From JANYCG01 sp031386665 (GTDB taxonomy: Bacteria > Pseudomonadota > Gammaproteobacteria > Burkholderiales > Burkholderiaceae_C), in assembly GCA_031386665.1 (NCBI GenBank), contig JANNCN010000170.1:3565-67564 (forward strand): 64,000 nucleotides of DNA. Direction: 5' to 3'. The position numbers and the translations under genes were made by a program. Of the stretch, positions 1-7,836 are shown piece after piece (position 1 is the stretch's first letter; each line of letters begins with the position of its first letter). The notes beneath the pieces were generated by a model that had not been told where the DNA came from, made no database searches, and saw only the letters and a list, made by a program, of their open reading frames with translations.

Positions 1-1
1 A

Positions 2-247
2 GACCCCGACAATCCAGCGTGGACAGAGGACATGTTGGGTGCGCCAGTGCTAAAACGAGGGCGTGGGCCGCAGGCCAACCCGACAAAAGTACTCACCTCA
101 GTGCGATTGGATGCCGACATTTTGGAGTTTTTCAAGGCGCAAGGGGCTGGCTACCAGTCTCGAATCAATGCGACGCTTCGCACTGCAGTGGAGCAAAATT
201 TAGGTGGTCGTCTAAACGCGACAGCGCGCAAGCGCGCTGCGGCTTGA
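2..247 (+). CDS. BrnA-like antitoxin, 5' end outside the window
   Basis: The frame is open from the left edge and begins DPDNPAWTEDM, which resembles the middle of BrnA antitoxins (DPDxPxWT). It continues with RLDADILEFFKAQGAGYQSR and INATLRTAV, the C-terminal ribbon-helix-helix half of that family. BrnA normally neutralises the RNase toxin BrnT and represses its own operon; the toxin would lie left of the window. The ATG at position 32 would drop the conserved DPD stretch, so it is probably internal. The stop is followed within 10 bases by an attC-like site, so the gene probably sits in an integron cassette, a common home for toxin-antitoxin pairs. The family call is by motif recall only. 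Confidence 0.7.
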   Translation, partial: DPDNPAWTEDMLGAPVLKRGRGPQANPTKVLTSVRLDADILEFFKAQGAGYQSRINATLRTAVEQNLGGRLNATARKRAAA

Positions 248-261
248 CTTCTACGTTAGGC
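210..261 (+). other. attC-like recombination site (first)
   Basis: The 3' side ends in GTTAGGC (255-261), which fits the attC R' consensus GTTRRRY. The preceding GCGGCTTGACTTCTAC resembles the right half of classic attC sites. A GCGCGC-AA-GCGCGC hairpin lies in the middle. The left box (GTCTAAAC at 210-217) departs from RYYYAAC by one extra A and lies inside the antitoxin's 3' end. The left arm is shorter than the right, so this site is less canonical than the one at 951-1004. Confidence 0.5.
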
Positions 262-296
262 CGCATCAATCGACACTTTTTTCACTCGGGAAATCT

Positions 297-956
297 ATGG
301 ACTGGCCCACCGCAGCAGAGCTGACTGCCATTTGCCCGCTTGAGGATGACTATAGCTTCGAGGTGCTGAGCTCGGGCTCCATAAGCGAACTCGTGCGTGC
401 GCTGGCAACCTGGGAGCCTTCTTGGCAGATTGGCGCTGCCAGCACGTACTTGCGAAAGGACTTCTACGAAACCAGTGTCTCCCTTCAAGGCGAAACACCG
501 AAAGACGTCTTTGTCCTTCTCATTCGCCATGAAACGCGGCTTGCTGGCATGCTTTGCGCCAGACGGAACCTTGACACACTCTCTCTATTTGGCAGTCTCG
601 CCGTTGTTGCGCCAGAACAGCGTGGCAAGGGCGGACCGAAGTTTAAGGGTGACTACTTAGAGGCGATGGCCAGGCCAATGGGGCTTGAGTTCATTTTTTC
701 GTTGGCCACACTCAAGCATCGTGGATCGCAGCGCTACTTTGAAAGCATGGGCTACAAGCTGGTTGGAATCGTGCCTGGCTACGACCGCGAGGAGATCACT
801 CCTGGAGTCATCAAGCGAGTCCAAGAGGCTCTGTATGCAAAGATCCTCGTCACCCAAGACGTGCTTCACCAACCGGACCCTGCGAACATGACTTCGAATG
901 TCCGGCGGCTCTACGAAACACTCTTTCCGGCAGCCAATCCAGCGAATTCGGCCTAA
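297..956 (+). CDS. GNAT-family N-acetyltransferase
   Basis: A 219-residue protein. Its central segment SLAVVAPEQRGKGGPK reads as GNAT motif A, the acetyl-CoA pyrophosphate-binding loop (Q/RxxGxG/A). It is followed by LATLKHRGSQRYFESMGY, matching motif B, where the second substrate-side helix ends in a GY/GF turn. The acceptor is unknown. The ATG at 297 is chosen because the fold begins soon after it. The gene lies alone between two attC-like sites and its stop codon TAA is embedded in the second site, as in cassette genes. Base composition is more AT-rich than the oxalate genes to the right. Family-level call only. Confidence 0.75.
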   Translation: MDWPTAAELTAICPLEDDYSFEVLSSGSISELVRALATWEPSWQIGAASTYLRKDFYETSVSLQGETPKDVFVLLIRHETRLAGMLCARRNLDTLSLFGSLAVVAPEQRGKGGPKFKGDYLEAMARPMGLEFIFSLATLKHRGSQRYFESMGYKLVGIVPGYDREEITPGVIKRVQEALYAKILVTQDVLHQPDPANMTSNVRRLYETLFPAANPANSA

Positions 957-1004
957 CGAATAAGACTGGATCGCGCTTGCCGCGATCTGAACCGGTTGTT
1001 GGAC
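951..1004 (+). other. attC-like recombination site (second)
   Basis: GCCTAAC at 951-957 fits R'' (RYYYAAC) and GTTGGAC at 998-1004 fits R' (GTTRRRY). Between them lies an inverted repeat GATCGCG / CGCGATC with a 5-base loop. The R'' box is the exact reverse complement of GTTAGGC at 255-261. That is expected if bases 256-998 once formed a single circular cassette. From 1005 to 1136 I see no gene and no further attC. Confidence 0.55.
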
Positions 1005-1136
1005 GAGCCTGGTTGGCTAATAGCTTGCTCGTCACAGACATGCAGCAACAGCAAGCCGCTTCGCAGCGAACGCATGCTGCCGAACAGCGCTGACGACAGG
1101 ACTAGATTTAGCTCCCGCGACGTTGCGAGTGCCTCA

Positions 1137-1260
1137 ATAGTTTGCTATAGTAAATATAGCAAACTATGCATATTATTCGAGAGCTAGAGGCCTATTTGGC
1201 TCATATTTTGGTCAAAATCGCGTTTTCGACTCAAAACATACCCAATTTGGGTATGTTTTG
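1137..1260 (+). repeat. Dispersed two-hairpin repeat, copy 1
   Basis: Hairpin 1 has perfect 13-base arms at 1137-1149 and 1155-1167 around a 5-base loop. The conserved box CGAGAGCTAGAGGC begins at 1179. TCATATTTTGGTCAAAA follows at 1201. Hairpin 2 is a 29-base inverted repeat at 1232-1260 with 14-base arms around one central base. It lies 26 bases past the stop of the formate dehydrogenase alpha gene, whose transcript would enter hairpin 2 first. Its AT-rich arm ends make it a plausible terminator for that operon. The element fills the space between two convergent genes. Confidence 0.85.
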
Positions 1261-1286
1261 TAGTTTTAAGTGCGTTTGCCGGTTTT

Positions 1287-4205
1287 CTAACCAGCCGGGG
1301 ATTGCGTAATGCGTTCTTCAGTGCGTTTCGCCAAAATCTGCCCGCCGCCATAACTGGTGGCCACCGGTGCCACACCGCCTTGCTCCATGCGAATCGCGCA
1401 GTATTTGAACTCCGGGATTTTGGCAAACGGGTCCAGCGCTGCGTTGGTCAGCTTGTTGATGGCCGCTTCGTAATAGCAAAACGGCACAAAAACTGAGCCG
1501 CGGGGCGAGCTGTCATCGGCCCGTGCGAACAGCGCAACCTGGCCACGGCGGGATGCTAGCGTCACCACATCGCCGGGCTGGCTGCCTAAAGCGGCCAAGT
1601 CCAGCGGGTGAATCAGGGCAATGGGGTCGGGCTCTATCGCGTCCAAAACGGTGGCGCGGCGGGTCATACTGCCGGTGTGCCAGTGCTCCAGTTGCCGCCC
1701 GGTGATCAGCACCATCGGGTACTCGGCGTCGGGCCGTTCATTGGCCGGAATGATGTCGGCGGGAACGAACCGGGCGCGGCCGCCTTCGCGCGGAAAGTCG
1801 TCCACAAACACGACCGACTGGCCCGGGTCGCCCTCTGCCTTGCACGGGTAGGTGACCGCATGCTCGCGCTGCAGGCGCTCCCAGGTGATGCCGCCAATGC
1901 TGGGCATGGTGTGGCGCATTTCGTCAAACACCTCTGACACATGGCTGTATTGCCAGTCCAGCCCCAAGCGGTGGGCCAGTTCTTGAATGATCCACAGATC
2001 TTGTTTGGCGTCGCCCGGCGGGTTGACGGCTTTGCGGCCCATTTGCACCAAGCGGTCGGTGTTGGTGAAGCTGCCGTCTTTTTCAGGGAAGGCGCTGGCG
2101 GGCAAAATCACGTCGGCTAGGTAGCAGGTTTCGGTCAAAAAGATGTCTTGCACCACCAAATGGTCCAAAGCCGCCAGCGACTCGCGGGCGTGGTTGGCGT
2201 CAGGGTCTGACATGGCGGGGTTTTCGCCCATCACGTACATGCCGCGAATGTCGCCCTTTTTGATGGCGTGCATGACTTCCACCACGGTCAAGCCGGGTGT
2301 GGAGTCCAGCGAACCGGCGGGCACGCCCCAGGCCTTTTCAAAACCGGCCCTCACCTTGTCGTCGGTCACATGCTGGTAATCGGGGTACATCATGGGGATC
2401 AAACCCGCATCTGACGCGCCTTGCACGTTGTTTTGGCCGCGCAAAGGGTGCAAACCAGTGCCAGGGCGACCGATTTGCCCCGTCATCAGCGCCAAAGCAA
2501 TCAGGCAGCGTGCGTTGTCGGTGCCGTGCACGTGCTGGCTCACGCCCATTCCCCACAAAATCATCGAGCCTTTGGACGTGGCATAAAGCCGTGCCACGGT
2601 GCGAATGGTGGCTGCATCGATGCCGCAAATCGGAGCCATCAGCTCGGGGGCGTAGCCTTCCACGTTTTTGCGCAAATCTTCATAACCTACGGTGCGGCTG
2701 GCAATGAAGGCGGCGTCGACCAGGTTTTCGGTCACGATGACATGCATCATGGCGTTGAGCAGGGCCACGTCGGTGTCGGGTTTGAACTGCAAATAGTGGT
2801 GGGCCATGCGGGCCAGGTCAGACCGACGCGGGTCCAGCACCACCAATTGAGTGCCGTTGTTCACCGCATTTTTGATCCAGGTCGCCGCGACCGGGTGGTT
2901 CACCGTGGGGTTGGCCCCAATGATGACGACCACCGCCGCTTTGGTCACGTCCATCACCGGGTTGGACACGGCCCCTGAGCCAATGCCCTCCAACAGTGCC
3001 ACCACTGACGACGCATGGCAAAGCCGGGTGCAATGGTCCACATTGTTCGATCCGAACCCGGTGCGCACTAGCTTTTGGAACAAATAGGCTTCTTCATTGC
3101 TGCCCTTGGCCGAGCCAAAACCCGCCAGTGACTTTTTGCCAAACTGGTCGCGAATGTCCCTGAGCCCACCGCCCGCAAACGCCAGCGCTTCGTCCCAGCT
3201 GGCCTCGCGAAACACGTCCAGGACCCGGTCTGGGTCCATCGAAAAATCACCAGTCTTGGGGGCGTCAGCCCGGCGAATCAGCGGTTTGGTCAGGCGATGC
3301 GGGTGGTGCGCGTAGTCAAAACCATAGCGGCCTTTGACACACAGCCGCCCTTGGTTGGCGGGGCCATTGCGCCCTTCAACAAACAGAATTTTGTCATCGC
3401 GCACGTTGTAGGTCAGCTGGCAACCCACACCGCAAAACGGGCAAACTGATTCGATTTGTTTGTCGGGCACGACCAAGCCAGCTTTGCCAGCAGACGGTGC
3501 GGTGACCGCTTGGGCTGGGTTGGATACCGCAATAGCTTGTGTCTCTTGCCGCACGATGCTTGAGAGCGCACCCGTTGGGCAGGCTTGCACGCATTCGCCA
3601 CAGGCCACACAGGTAGATGCACCCATGGCGTCGTCCATGTCAAAAACAATCTTCGTCGAGTCGCCCCGAAACGCCAGACCAATCACATCGTTCACTTGCT
3701 CATCGCGGCAAGCCCGCAGGCAGCGTGTGCACTGAATGCAAGCGTCCAAATTGACGGCGATGGCGGGGTGCGACAGGTCTTGCTGCACCTGCTCGCGGGC
3801 TTCAAATCGGGGTTTGCCAACTGCCAGTTTCAGGGCCCATTGATCGACTTCGTTGTGGCGGGTGTAGACGGTCACGGGCATGTCAGACTGCAACAGTTCC
3901 AGCACCAGTTTTTGCGAGGCGACGGCGCGCGGGCTGTCGGTGGTCACTTTCATGCCCGCCGTGGCGGTGCGGCAACAGGACGGTGCCAAAACCCGTTCGC
4001 CGCCGACTTCCACCATGCAGGCGCGGCAGTTGCCGACGGCTTCAAGGCCTTCCTTGAAGCACAAGTGTGGCACTGCGATGCCTTCGCGTTTGGCCACGGT
4101 CAACAGTGTCTCGTCTGCGCGGGCTTGCACGTTGCGGCCGTTCAGGTTGAAGGTGATGGTCGGCGAATCGAGCAAAGCCAGCTCTTGACGGGTGATGGCG
4201 TTCAT
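1287..4205 (-). CDS. NAD-dependent formate dehydrogenase, alpha (catalytic) subunit
   Basis: About 972 residues; oxidises formate to CO2 at a Mo or W bis-pterin centre. In order: an N-terminal 2Fe-2S ferredoxin domain (NCRACMVEVGG), two 4Fe-4S cysteine sets (CIQCTRCLRAC, CVACGECVQACP), a further 4Fe-4S site (CPFCGVGCQLTYN) and the pterin domain. The active-site cysteine is probably in DHCTRLCHASSV; no UGA suggests selenocysteine. The start is the ATG overlapping the beta stop (ATGA); the longer open frame to 4637 only reads through the beta gene in another frame. It is the last gene of the frc-fdh transcript and disposes of formate from oxalyl-CoA decarboxylation, giving NADH. Its size and partner match the Methylobacterium FDH1 type rather than the three-subunit FdsGBA type. 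Confidence 0.93.
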   Translation of the reverse strand: MNAITRQELALLDSPTITFNLNGRNVQARADETLLTVAKREGIAVPHLCFKEGLEAVGNCRACMVEVGGERVLAPSCCRTATAGMKVTTDSPRAVASQKLVLELLQSDMPVTVYTRHNEVDQWALKLAVGKPRFEAREQVQQDLSHPAIAVNLDACIQCTRCLRACRDEQVNDVIGLAFRGDSTKIVFDMDDAMGASTCVACGECVQACPTGALSSIVRQETQAIAVSNPAQAVTAPSAGKAGLVVPDKQIESVCPFCGVGCQLTYNVRDDKILFVEGRNGPANQGRLCVKGRYGFDYAHHPHRLTKPLIRRADAPKTGDFSMDPDRVLDVFREASWDEALAFAGGGLRDIRDQFGKKSLAGFGSAKGSNEEAYLFQKLVRTGFGSNNVDHCTRLCHASSVVALLEGIGSGAVSNPVMDVTKAAVVVIIGANPTVNHPVAATWIKNAVNNGTQLVVLDPRRSDLARMAHHYLQFKPDTDVALLNAMMHVIVTENLVDAAFIASRTVGYEDLRKNVEGYAPELMAPICGIDAATIRTVARLYATSKGSMILWGMGVSQHVHGTDNARCLIALALMTGQIGRPGTGLHPLRGQNNVQGASDAGLIPMMYPDYQHVTDDKVRAGFEKAWGVPAGSLDSTPGLTVVEVMHAIKKGDIRGMYVMGENPAMSDPDANHARESLAALDHLVVQDIFLTETCYLADVILPASAFPEKDGSFTNTDRLVQMGRKAVNPPGDAKQDLWIIQELAHRLGLDWQYSHVSEVFDEMRHTMPSIGGITWERLQREHAVTYPCKAEGDPGQSVVFVDDFPREGGRARFVPADIIPANERPDAEYPMVLITGRQLEHWHTGSMTRRATVLDAIEPDPIALIHPLDLAALGSQPGDVVTLASRRGQVALFARADDSSPRGSVFVPFCYYEAAINKLTNAALDPFAKIPEFKYCAIRMEQGGVAPVATSYGGGQILAKRTEERITQSPAG

Positions 4206-5923
4206 GCCGATTCCCCTTGAATGGTGGCGTTCAACTCGTGGGGGAAATATTTGATGACGCAGTCCACCGGGTTGGGTGCCGCTTGGCCCAAACCGCAAAT
4301 CGACGAGTCGCGCATGACCAATGACAAGTCGGTCAACAGTGCCACATCCCACTGGGGCTGGTTGATCAAGTGCGCGGCCTTGGCGGTGCCCACGCGGCAG
4401 GGCGTGCATTGACCGCAAGACTCGTGCTTGAAAAAATTCATCATGTTGCGTGCGGCGGCGGTGGCGGTGTCGTGGTTGGACAAAACCATCACGGCAGCCG
4501 ACCCGATGAAGCAGCCATAGGGCTGAAGCGTGTCGAAGTCCAACGGAATGTTGTTCAGCGCCGCAGGCAGAATGCCGCCGGACGCACCGCCCGGCAGGTA
4601 GGCGTACAGCGTGTGGCCATCTGGCATGCCGCCACAATACTCGTCAATCAACTCCTGCACGGTGATGCCCGCCGGGGCCAGCTTGACGCCTGGTTTGTTG
4701 ACACGCCCCGACACCGAGAACGACCGCAAGCCTTTGCGGCCATGGCGACCTTGCGAGGCGAACCAGTCAGCGCCTTTTTCCAGAATTTCGCGCACCCAAT
4801 ACAGGGTTTCAAAATTGTGTTCCAGCGTGGGCCGCCCAAACAGGCCCACCTGCGCCACGTAGGGCGGGCGCAAGCGCGGCAGGCCACGTTTGCCTTCGAT
4901 CGATTCGATCATGGCAGACTCTTCACCGCAAATGTAGGCCCCCGCGCCTCTGCGCAGTTCGATTTGCGGCATATTGGGCATGGGCGGGTTGGCTTGCAAT
5001 TTGGCCAGCTCTGTTTGCAGCATGTGGCGGCAGCCGTGGTATTCGTCGCGCAGGTAGATGTAGATTTTTTCAACGCCCACAGCCCAGGCGCTGATCAACA
5101 TGCCTTCAATGAAGCGATGCGGGTCGCGCTCTAAATAAGCGCGGTCTTTGAAGGTGCCAGGCTCGCCTTCGTCAATATTGATGGCCAGCAAGCGGGGGCC
5201 GGTTTCGGCTTTGACGATGCGCCATTTGCGCCCGGTTGGAAAACCTGCACCGCCCAAGCCGCGCAAAGACGAGTCTTCCATGGTCTTGATGACAGACTCC
5301 ACATCTCGCCGCCCAGAAACACAGTCTTGCAGCAGCGCGTAGCCACCTTGGGATTGGTATTGCGCCAAGTCATTGAACTCTTCAGGCGCGTGGGTAACGG
5401 CTTTGGCCAGCACTTTGGCCACGATAGCGTCTGCGGTGGCGTTGGGCACCGGGTTTTGCCCAACCATGGCCGCTGGGGCTTGCTCGCAGCGGCCAATGCA
5501 AGGTGCTGCAAGCACTCGCACATCACGGCCCAACAGGGCGGGCAGTTTGGCCAACAGCGCTTTTGCACCCGCCATTTCGCATGACAAACCGTCGCACACC
5601 CGCACCGTCAATGCGGCGGGTGCGGCTTCGCCTTCTTTGACCACGTCAAAGTGGTGGTAGAAGGTGGCGACTTCATACACCTCAGTTTGCGACAGCCGCA
5701 TTTCTTGCGCCAAAGCCGCCAAATGCGCTGCAGACAAATGACCAAACCGGTCTTGAATCTTGTGCAGATGCTCAATCAGCAAATCTGCCCGGCGTGGTGA
5801 CGCACCCAGCAGTTGCTGGACGTCGATCAGTGCCTGCGCGTCAACGCGGCGGCCTTTTGGAGCCTGTCGTTTTCGGTTTCGAGTTTCGTCCAGAACAGCG
5901 ATGGGAATGATGGGATGGTTCAT
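4202..5923 (-). CDS. Formate dehydrogenase beta subunit, NuoE-NuoF fusion
   Basis: 573 residues. Residues of about 30-170 are NuoE/FdsG-like thioredoxin-fold 2Fe-2S (DGLSCEMAGA and APCIGRCEQAP carry the four cysteines). From about 200 on it is NuoF/FdsB-like: RGLGGAGFPTGRKW, the FMN/NADH site DEGEPGTFKDR, GAGAYICGEESA, and the 4Fe-4S set ESCGQCTPCRVGT with a later SSICGLG. It passes electrons from the alpha subunit to NAD+. FdsG and FdsB are usually separate; here one gene encodes both, as in the FDH1 beta subunit of Methylobacterium. It starts 8 bases after the frc stop and overlaps the alpha gene by 4 bases, so the three genes are surely co-translated. No fdhD or fdsC-type maturation gene is in the window. 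Confidence 0.93.
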   Translation of the reverse strand: MNHPIIPIAVLDETRNRKRQAPKGRRVDAQALIDVQQLLGASPRRADLLIEHLHKIQDRFGHLSAAHLAALAQEMRLSQTEVYEVATFYHHFDVVKEGEAAPAALTVRVCDGLSCEMAGAKALLAKLPALLGRDVRVLAAPCIGRCEQAPAAMVGQNPVPNATADAIVAKVLAKAVTHAPEEFNDLAQYQSQGGYALLQDCVSGRRDVESVIKTMEDSSLRGLGGAGFPTGRKWRIVKAETGPRLLAINIDEGEPGTFKDRAYLERDPHRFIEGMLISAWAVGVEKIYIYLRDEYHGCRHMLQTELAKLQANPPMPNMPQIELRRGAGAYICGEESAMIESIEGKRGLPRLRPPYVAQVGLFGRPTLEHNFETLYWVREILEKGADWFASQGRHGRKGLRSFSVSGRVNKPGVKLAPAGITVQELIDEYCGGMPDGHTLYAYLPGGASGGILPAALNNIPLDFDTLQPYGCFIGSAAVMVLSNHDTATAAARNMMNFFKHESCGQCTPCRVGTAKAAHLINQPQWDVALLTDLSLVMRDSSICGLGQAAPNPVDCVIKYFPHELNATIQGESA

Positions 5924-5931
5924 GTCGTTTT

Positions 5932-7179
5932 TCAGATCACGTGTTCAGAGCGCAGCTGAGCAATGTCGGCAGCACCGTAACCCAATTGAGCAAGTACTTC
6001 GTCAGTGTGTTCACCCAGCAGGGGCGAGCGGGTCACCACGGTTTCGCTGTCCGACATCTTGATGGGGTTGCCTACAGTCAGGTACTTGCCGCGAGTCGGA
6101 TGGTCAACTTCAACAATGGTGCCAGTGGCCCGCAAGGCAGGCTCTTCGGCGATTTCTTTCATCGACAAAATCGGCCCGCAAGGTATGTCGTACTGGTTCA
6201 ATATGTCCATGGCCTCGAACTTGGTCAGGGTCATGGTCCACTGCTCAATGCGGGCAAAAATCGGTTTGAGATGCAACAAGCGCGCGGCAGGCGTGGCGTA
6301 GGCTTCGTCGTCAATCCAATTGGGTTCCCCTATCACTTTGCAGACGGCCGGCCACACCCCACTTTGCGTAATGAAGTAGATGTAAGCGTTGGGGTCGGTT
6401 TCCCAACCTTTGCATTTCAAAATGGAGCCTGGCTGCCCACCGCCCGATGCGTTGCCCGCGCGGGGCACGGCTTGTCCAAACTTGCCATCCGGGTACTGAG
6501 GGTACTCGTGCATGGTGTGCGTGCGCTCCAGGCGCTGCTGGTCGCGCAGCTTGACACGGCACAGGTTCAGCACCGCGTCTTGCATCGGTGCCAGCACCTT
6601 TTGGCCGCGCCCGGTTGTGTTGCGTTGGTACAGTGCCGCGACGATACCCAGTGCCAAGTGAAGTCCTGTTCCGCTGTCGCCAATTTGGGCACCGGTGACC
6701 ATGGGCGGGCCATCATCAAAGCCGGTGGTTGATGCTGACCCGCCTGCGCATTGCGCGACGTTTTCATAAACTTTGCAGTGCTCGTAGCGGCCCGGGCCAA
6801 AGCCCTTGACGCTGGCCACAATCATGCGCGGGTTGAGGGCCTGAACGTGCTCCCAAGTGATGCCCATGCGGTCCATGGCACCTGGGGCAAAGTTCTCCAC
6901 CAGCACATCGCATTGTTTGATGAGCGCGTCCAGCACTTCCTTGCCTTTGGGCTTTTTGGTGTCCAAGGTGATCGACCGCTTGTTGTGGTTCAACATGGTG
7001 AAGTACAGGCTGTCTGCGCCATGTATGTCACGCAGTTGGCCACGCGTCGCATCGCCCTCGCCTGCACGCTCGACTTTAATGACGTCAGCGCCCATCCAGG
7101 CCAGAAGCTGGGTGCAGGTGGGTCCAGACTGCACATGCGTGAAATCCAGAATGCGAACGCCATCCAGGGCTTTGCTCAT
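5932..7179 (-). CDS. frc: Formyl-CoA:oxalate CoA-transferase, paralogue 1
   Basis: 415 residues, a class III CoA-transferase. It would move CoA from formyl-CoA to oxalate, making oxalyl-CoA and formate. The N terminus LDGVRILDFTHVQSGPTC is family-typical, and the nucleophilic aspartate lies in IGDSGTGLHLALG. The glycine loop reads NASGGGQPG, with Ser where canonical Frc (and the second copy here) has Gly. Start supported by AAGGAAG upstream. It is followed at 8 bases by the fdh beta gene and preceded at 28 bases by the PAS gene, so formate production and oxidation are coupled in one operon. The changes at the active loop leave room for a different acyl acceptor, so the substrate is less certain than for the copy at 7837-9108. 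Confidence 0.88.
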   Translation of the reverse strand: MSKALDGVRILDFTHVQSGPTCTQLLAWMGADVIKVERAGEGDATRGQLRDIHGADSLYFTMLNHNKRSITLDTKKPKGKEVLDALIKQCDVLVENFAPGAMDRMGITWEHVQALNPRMIVASVKGFGPGRYEHCKVYENVAQCAGGSASTTGFDDGPPMVTGAQIGDSGTGLHLALGIVAALYQRNTTGRGQKVLAPMQDAVLNLCRVKLRDQQRLERTHTMHEYPQYPDGKFGQAVPRAGNASGGGQPGSILKCKGWETDPNAYIYFITQSGVWPAVCKVIGEPNWIDDEAYATPAARLLHLKPIFARIEQWTMTLTKFEAMDILNQYDIPCGPILSMKEIAEEPALRATGTIVEVDHPTRGKYLTVGNPIKMSDSETVVTRSPLLGEHTDEVLAQLGYGAADIAQLRSEHVI

Positions 7180-7207
7180 GGTTGCTTCCTTGGGCTTTTT
7201 TGGCTGC

Positions 7208-7666
7208 TCATTCAGTCAATTCTTTAACGGGCGGCTGCGCTGCGACTAGTTTTTCCAGTTCCGACAAGCGAAGTTTCAAGGCACGGTCTTCTGCAAACTT
7301 GACTGACTCATCACGGATCACCGCCACGATCGCCGAGACTTTGTCAGCATCGTCGAAGAGCAGCGCTACAGTAAAGGCAATCGACAGCGCATGCCCGTCT
7401 TTGTGAACTGCAGGCACCCGCAGCACATCGTTGCCGTACTTGGTTTTGCCTGACTCCATCGTTTTGTAATAGCCGTCCCAATGCCGCTTTTGGTGGCGAT
7501 GGGGTGTGATCAAGTCAAGCGACTTGCCCAACGCTTCCGTCGGCGTGAAGCCAAACATTCGTTCGGCAGCCGGGTTCCAAAGCGTGATAGCACCTTCGGC
7601 GTCGGCAGCAATCACAGCGTCGCCTACTGCGTCAACCAGTGCCTTGAAGTCAATTGTGAGTGGCAT
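7208..7666 (-). CDS. Single PAS-domain protein
   Basis: 152 residues. A PAS fold covers about residues 5-125: GDAVIAADAEGAITLWNPAAERMFGF is the conserved N-terminal half, with KSLDLITP and a later HKDGHALSIAFTV strand. The last 30 residues look helical (EDRALKLRLSELEKLV), perhaps a short dimerising coiled coil. There is no output domain, so it may be a small sensor acting on a partner. It lies first in the frc1-fdh transcript, after a terminator-like hairpin. I cannot see which ligand it binds; a role in sensing for oxalate or formate metabolism is inference from position only. Confidence 0.85.
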   Translation of the reverse strand: MPLTIDFKALVDAVGDAVIAADAEGAITLWNPAAERMFGFTPTEALGKSLDLITPHRHQKRHWDGYYKTMESGKTKYGNDVLRVPAVHKDGHALSIAFTVALLFDDADKVSAIVAVIRDESVKFAEDRALKLRLSELEKLVAAQPPVKELTE

Positions 7667-7684
7667 AGTGGCCTTTCAGGGCAT

Positions 7685-7715
7685 CGAAAAAAGACCGTCT
7701 TTCAAGTGAAGACGG
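7685..7715 (-). terminator. Rho-independent terminator after frc2
   Basis: On the minus strand, CCGTCTT (7715-7709) pairs with AAGACGG (7701-7695) around a 7-base loop and is followed by TCTTTTTT. It lies between frc2 (ending at 7837) and the PAS gene start (7666), so oxc-frc2 and PAS-frc1-fdh are probably separate transcripts. A second hairpin lies upstream at 7787-7807 (GGAAAGC / GCTTTCC, 7-base arms), about 30 bases after the frc2 stop and followed by a T-rich stretch. Confidence 0.7.
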
Positions 7716-7836
7716 CGCTCAATTTGAACGCCGTCCCCTCTGCCAACTTTGCATCCGCCCAAGCTTAAGACCAGCTTGAAAACTTCGGAAAGCGCTGGGA
7801 GCTTTCCAAGTCGGTCAAGAGTTCAGGTTGCCGCCA

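Noticed and set aside
1287..4205. Selenocysteine in the formate dehydrogenase
   Set aside because: The frame has no internal UGA and a Cys stands at the expected active-site position.
4206..4637. N-terminal 144-codon extension of the formate dehydrogenase alpha frame
   Set aside because: It reads through the beta gene in another frame and has no ferredoxin-like content; the ATG overlapping the beta stop gives the family N terminus.
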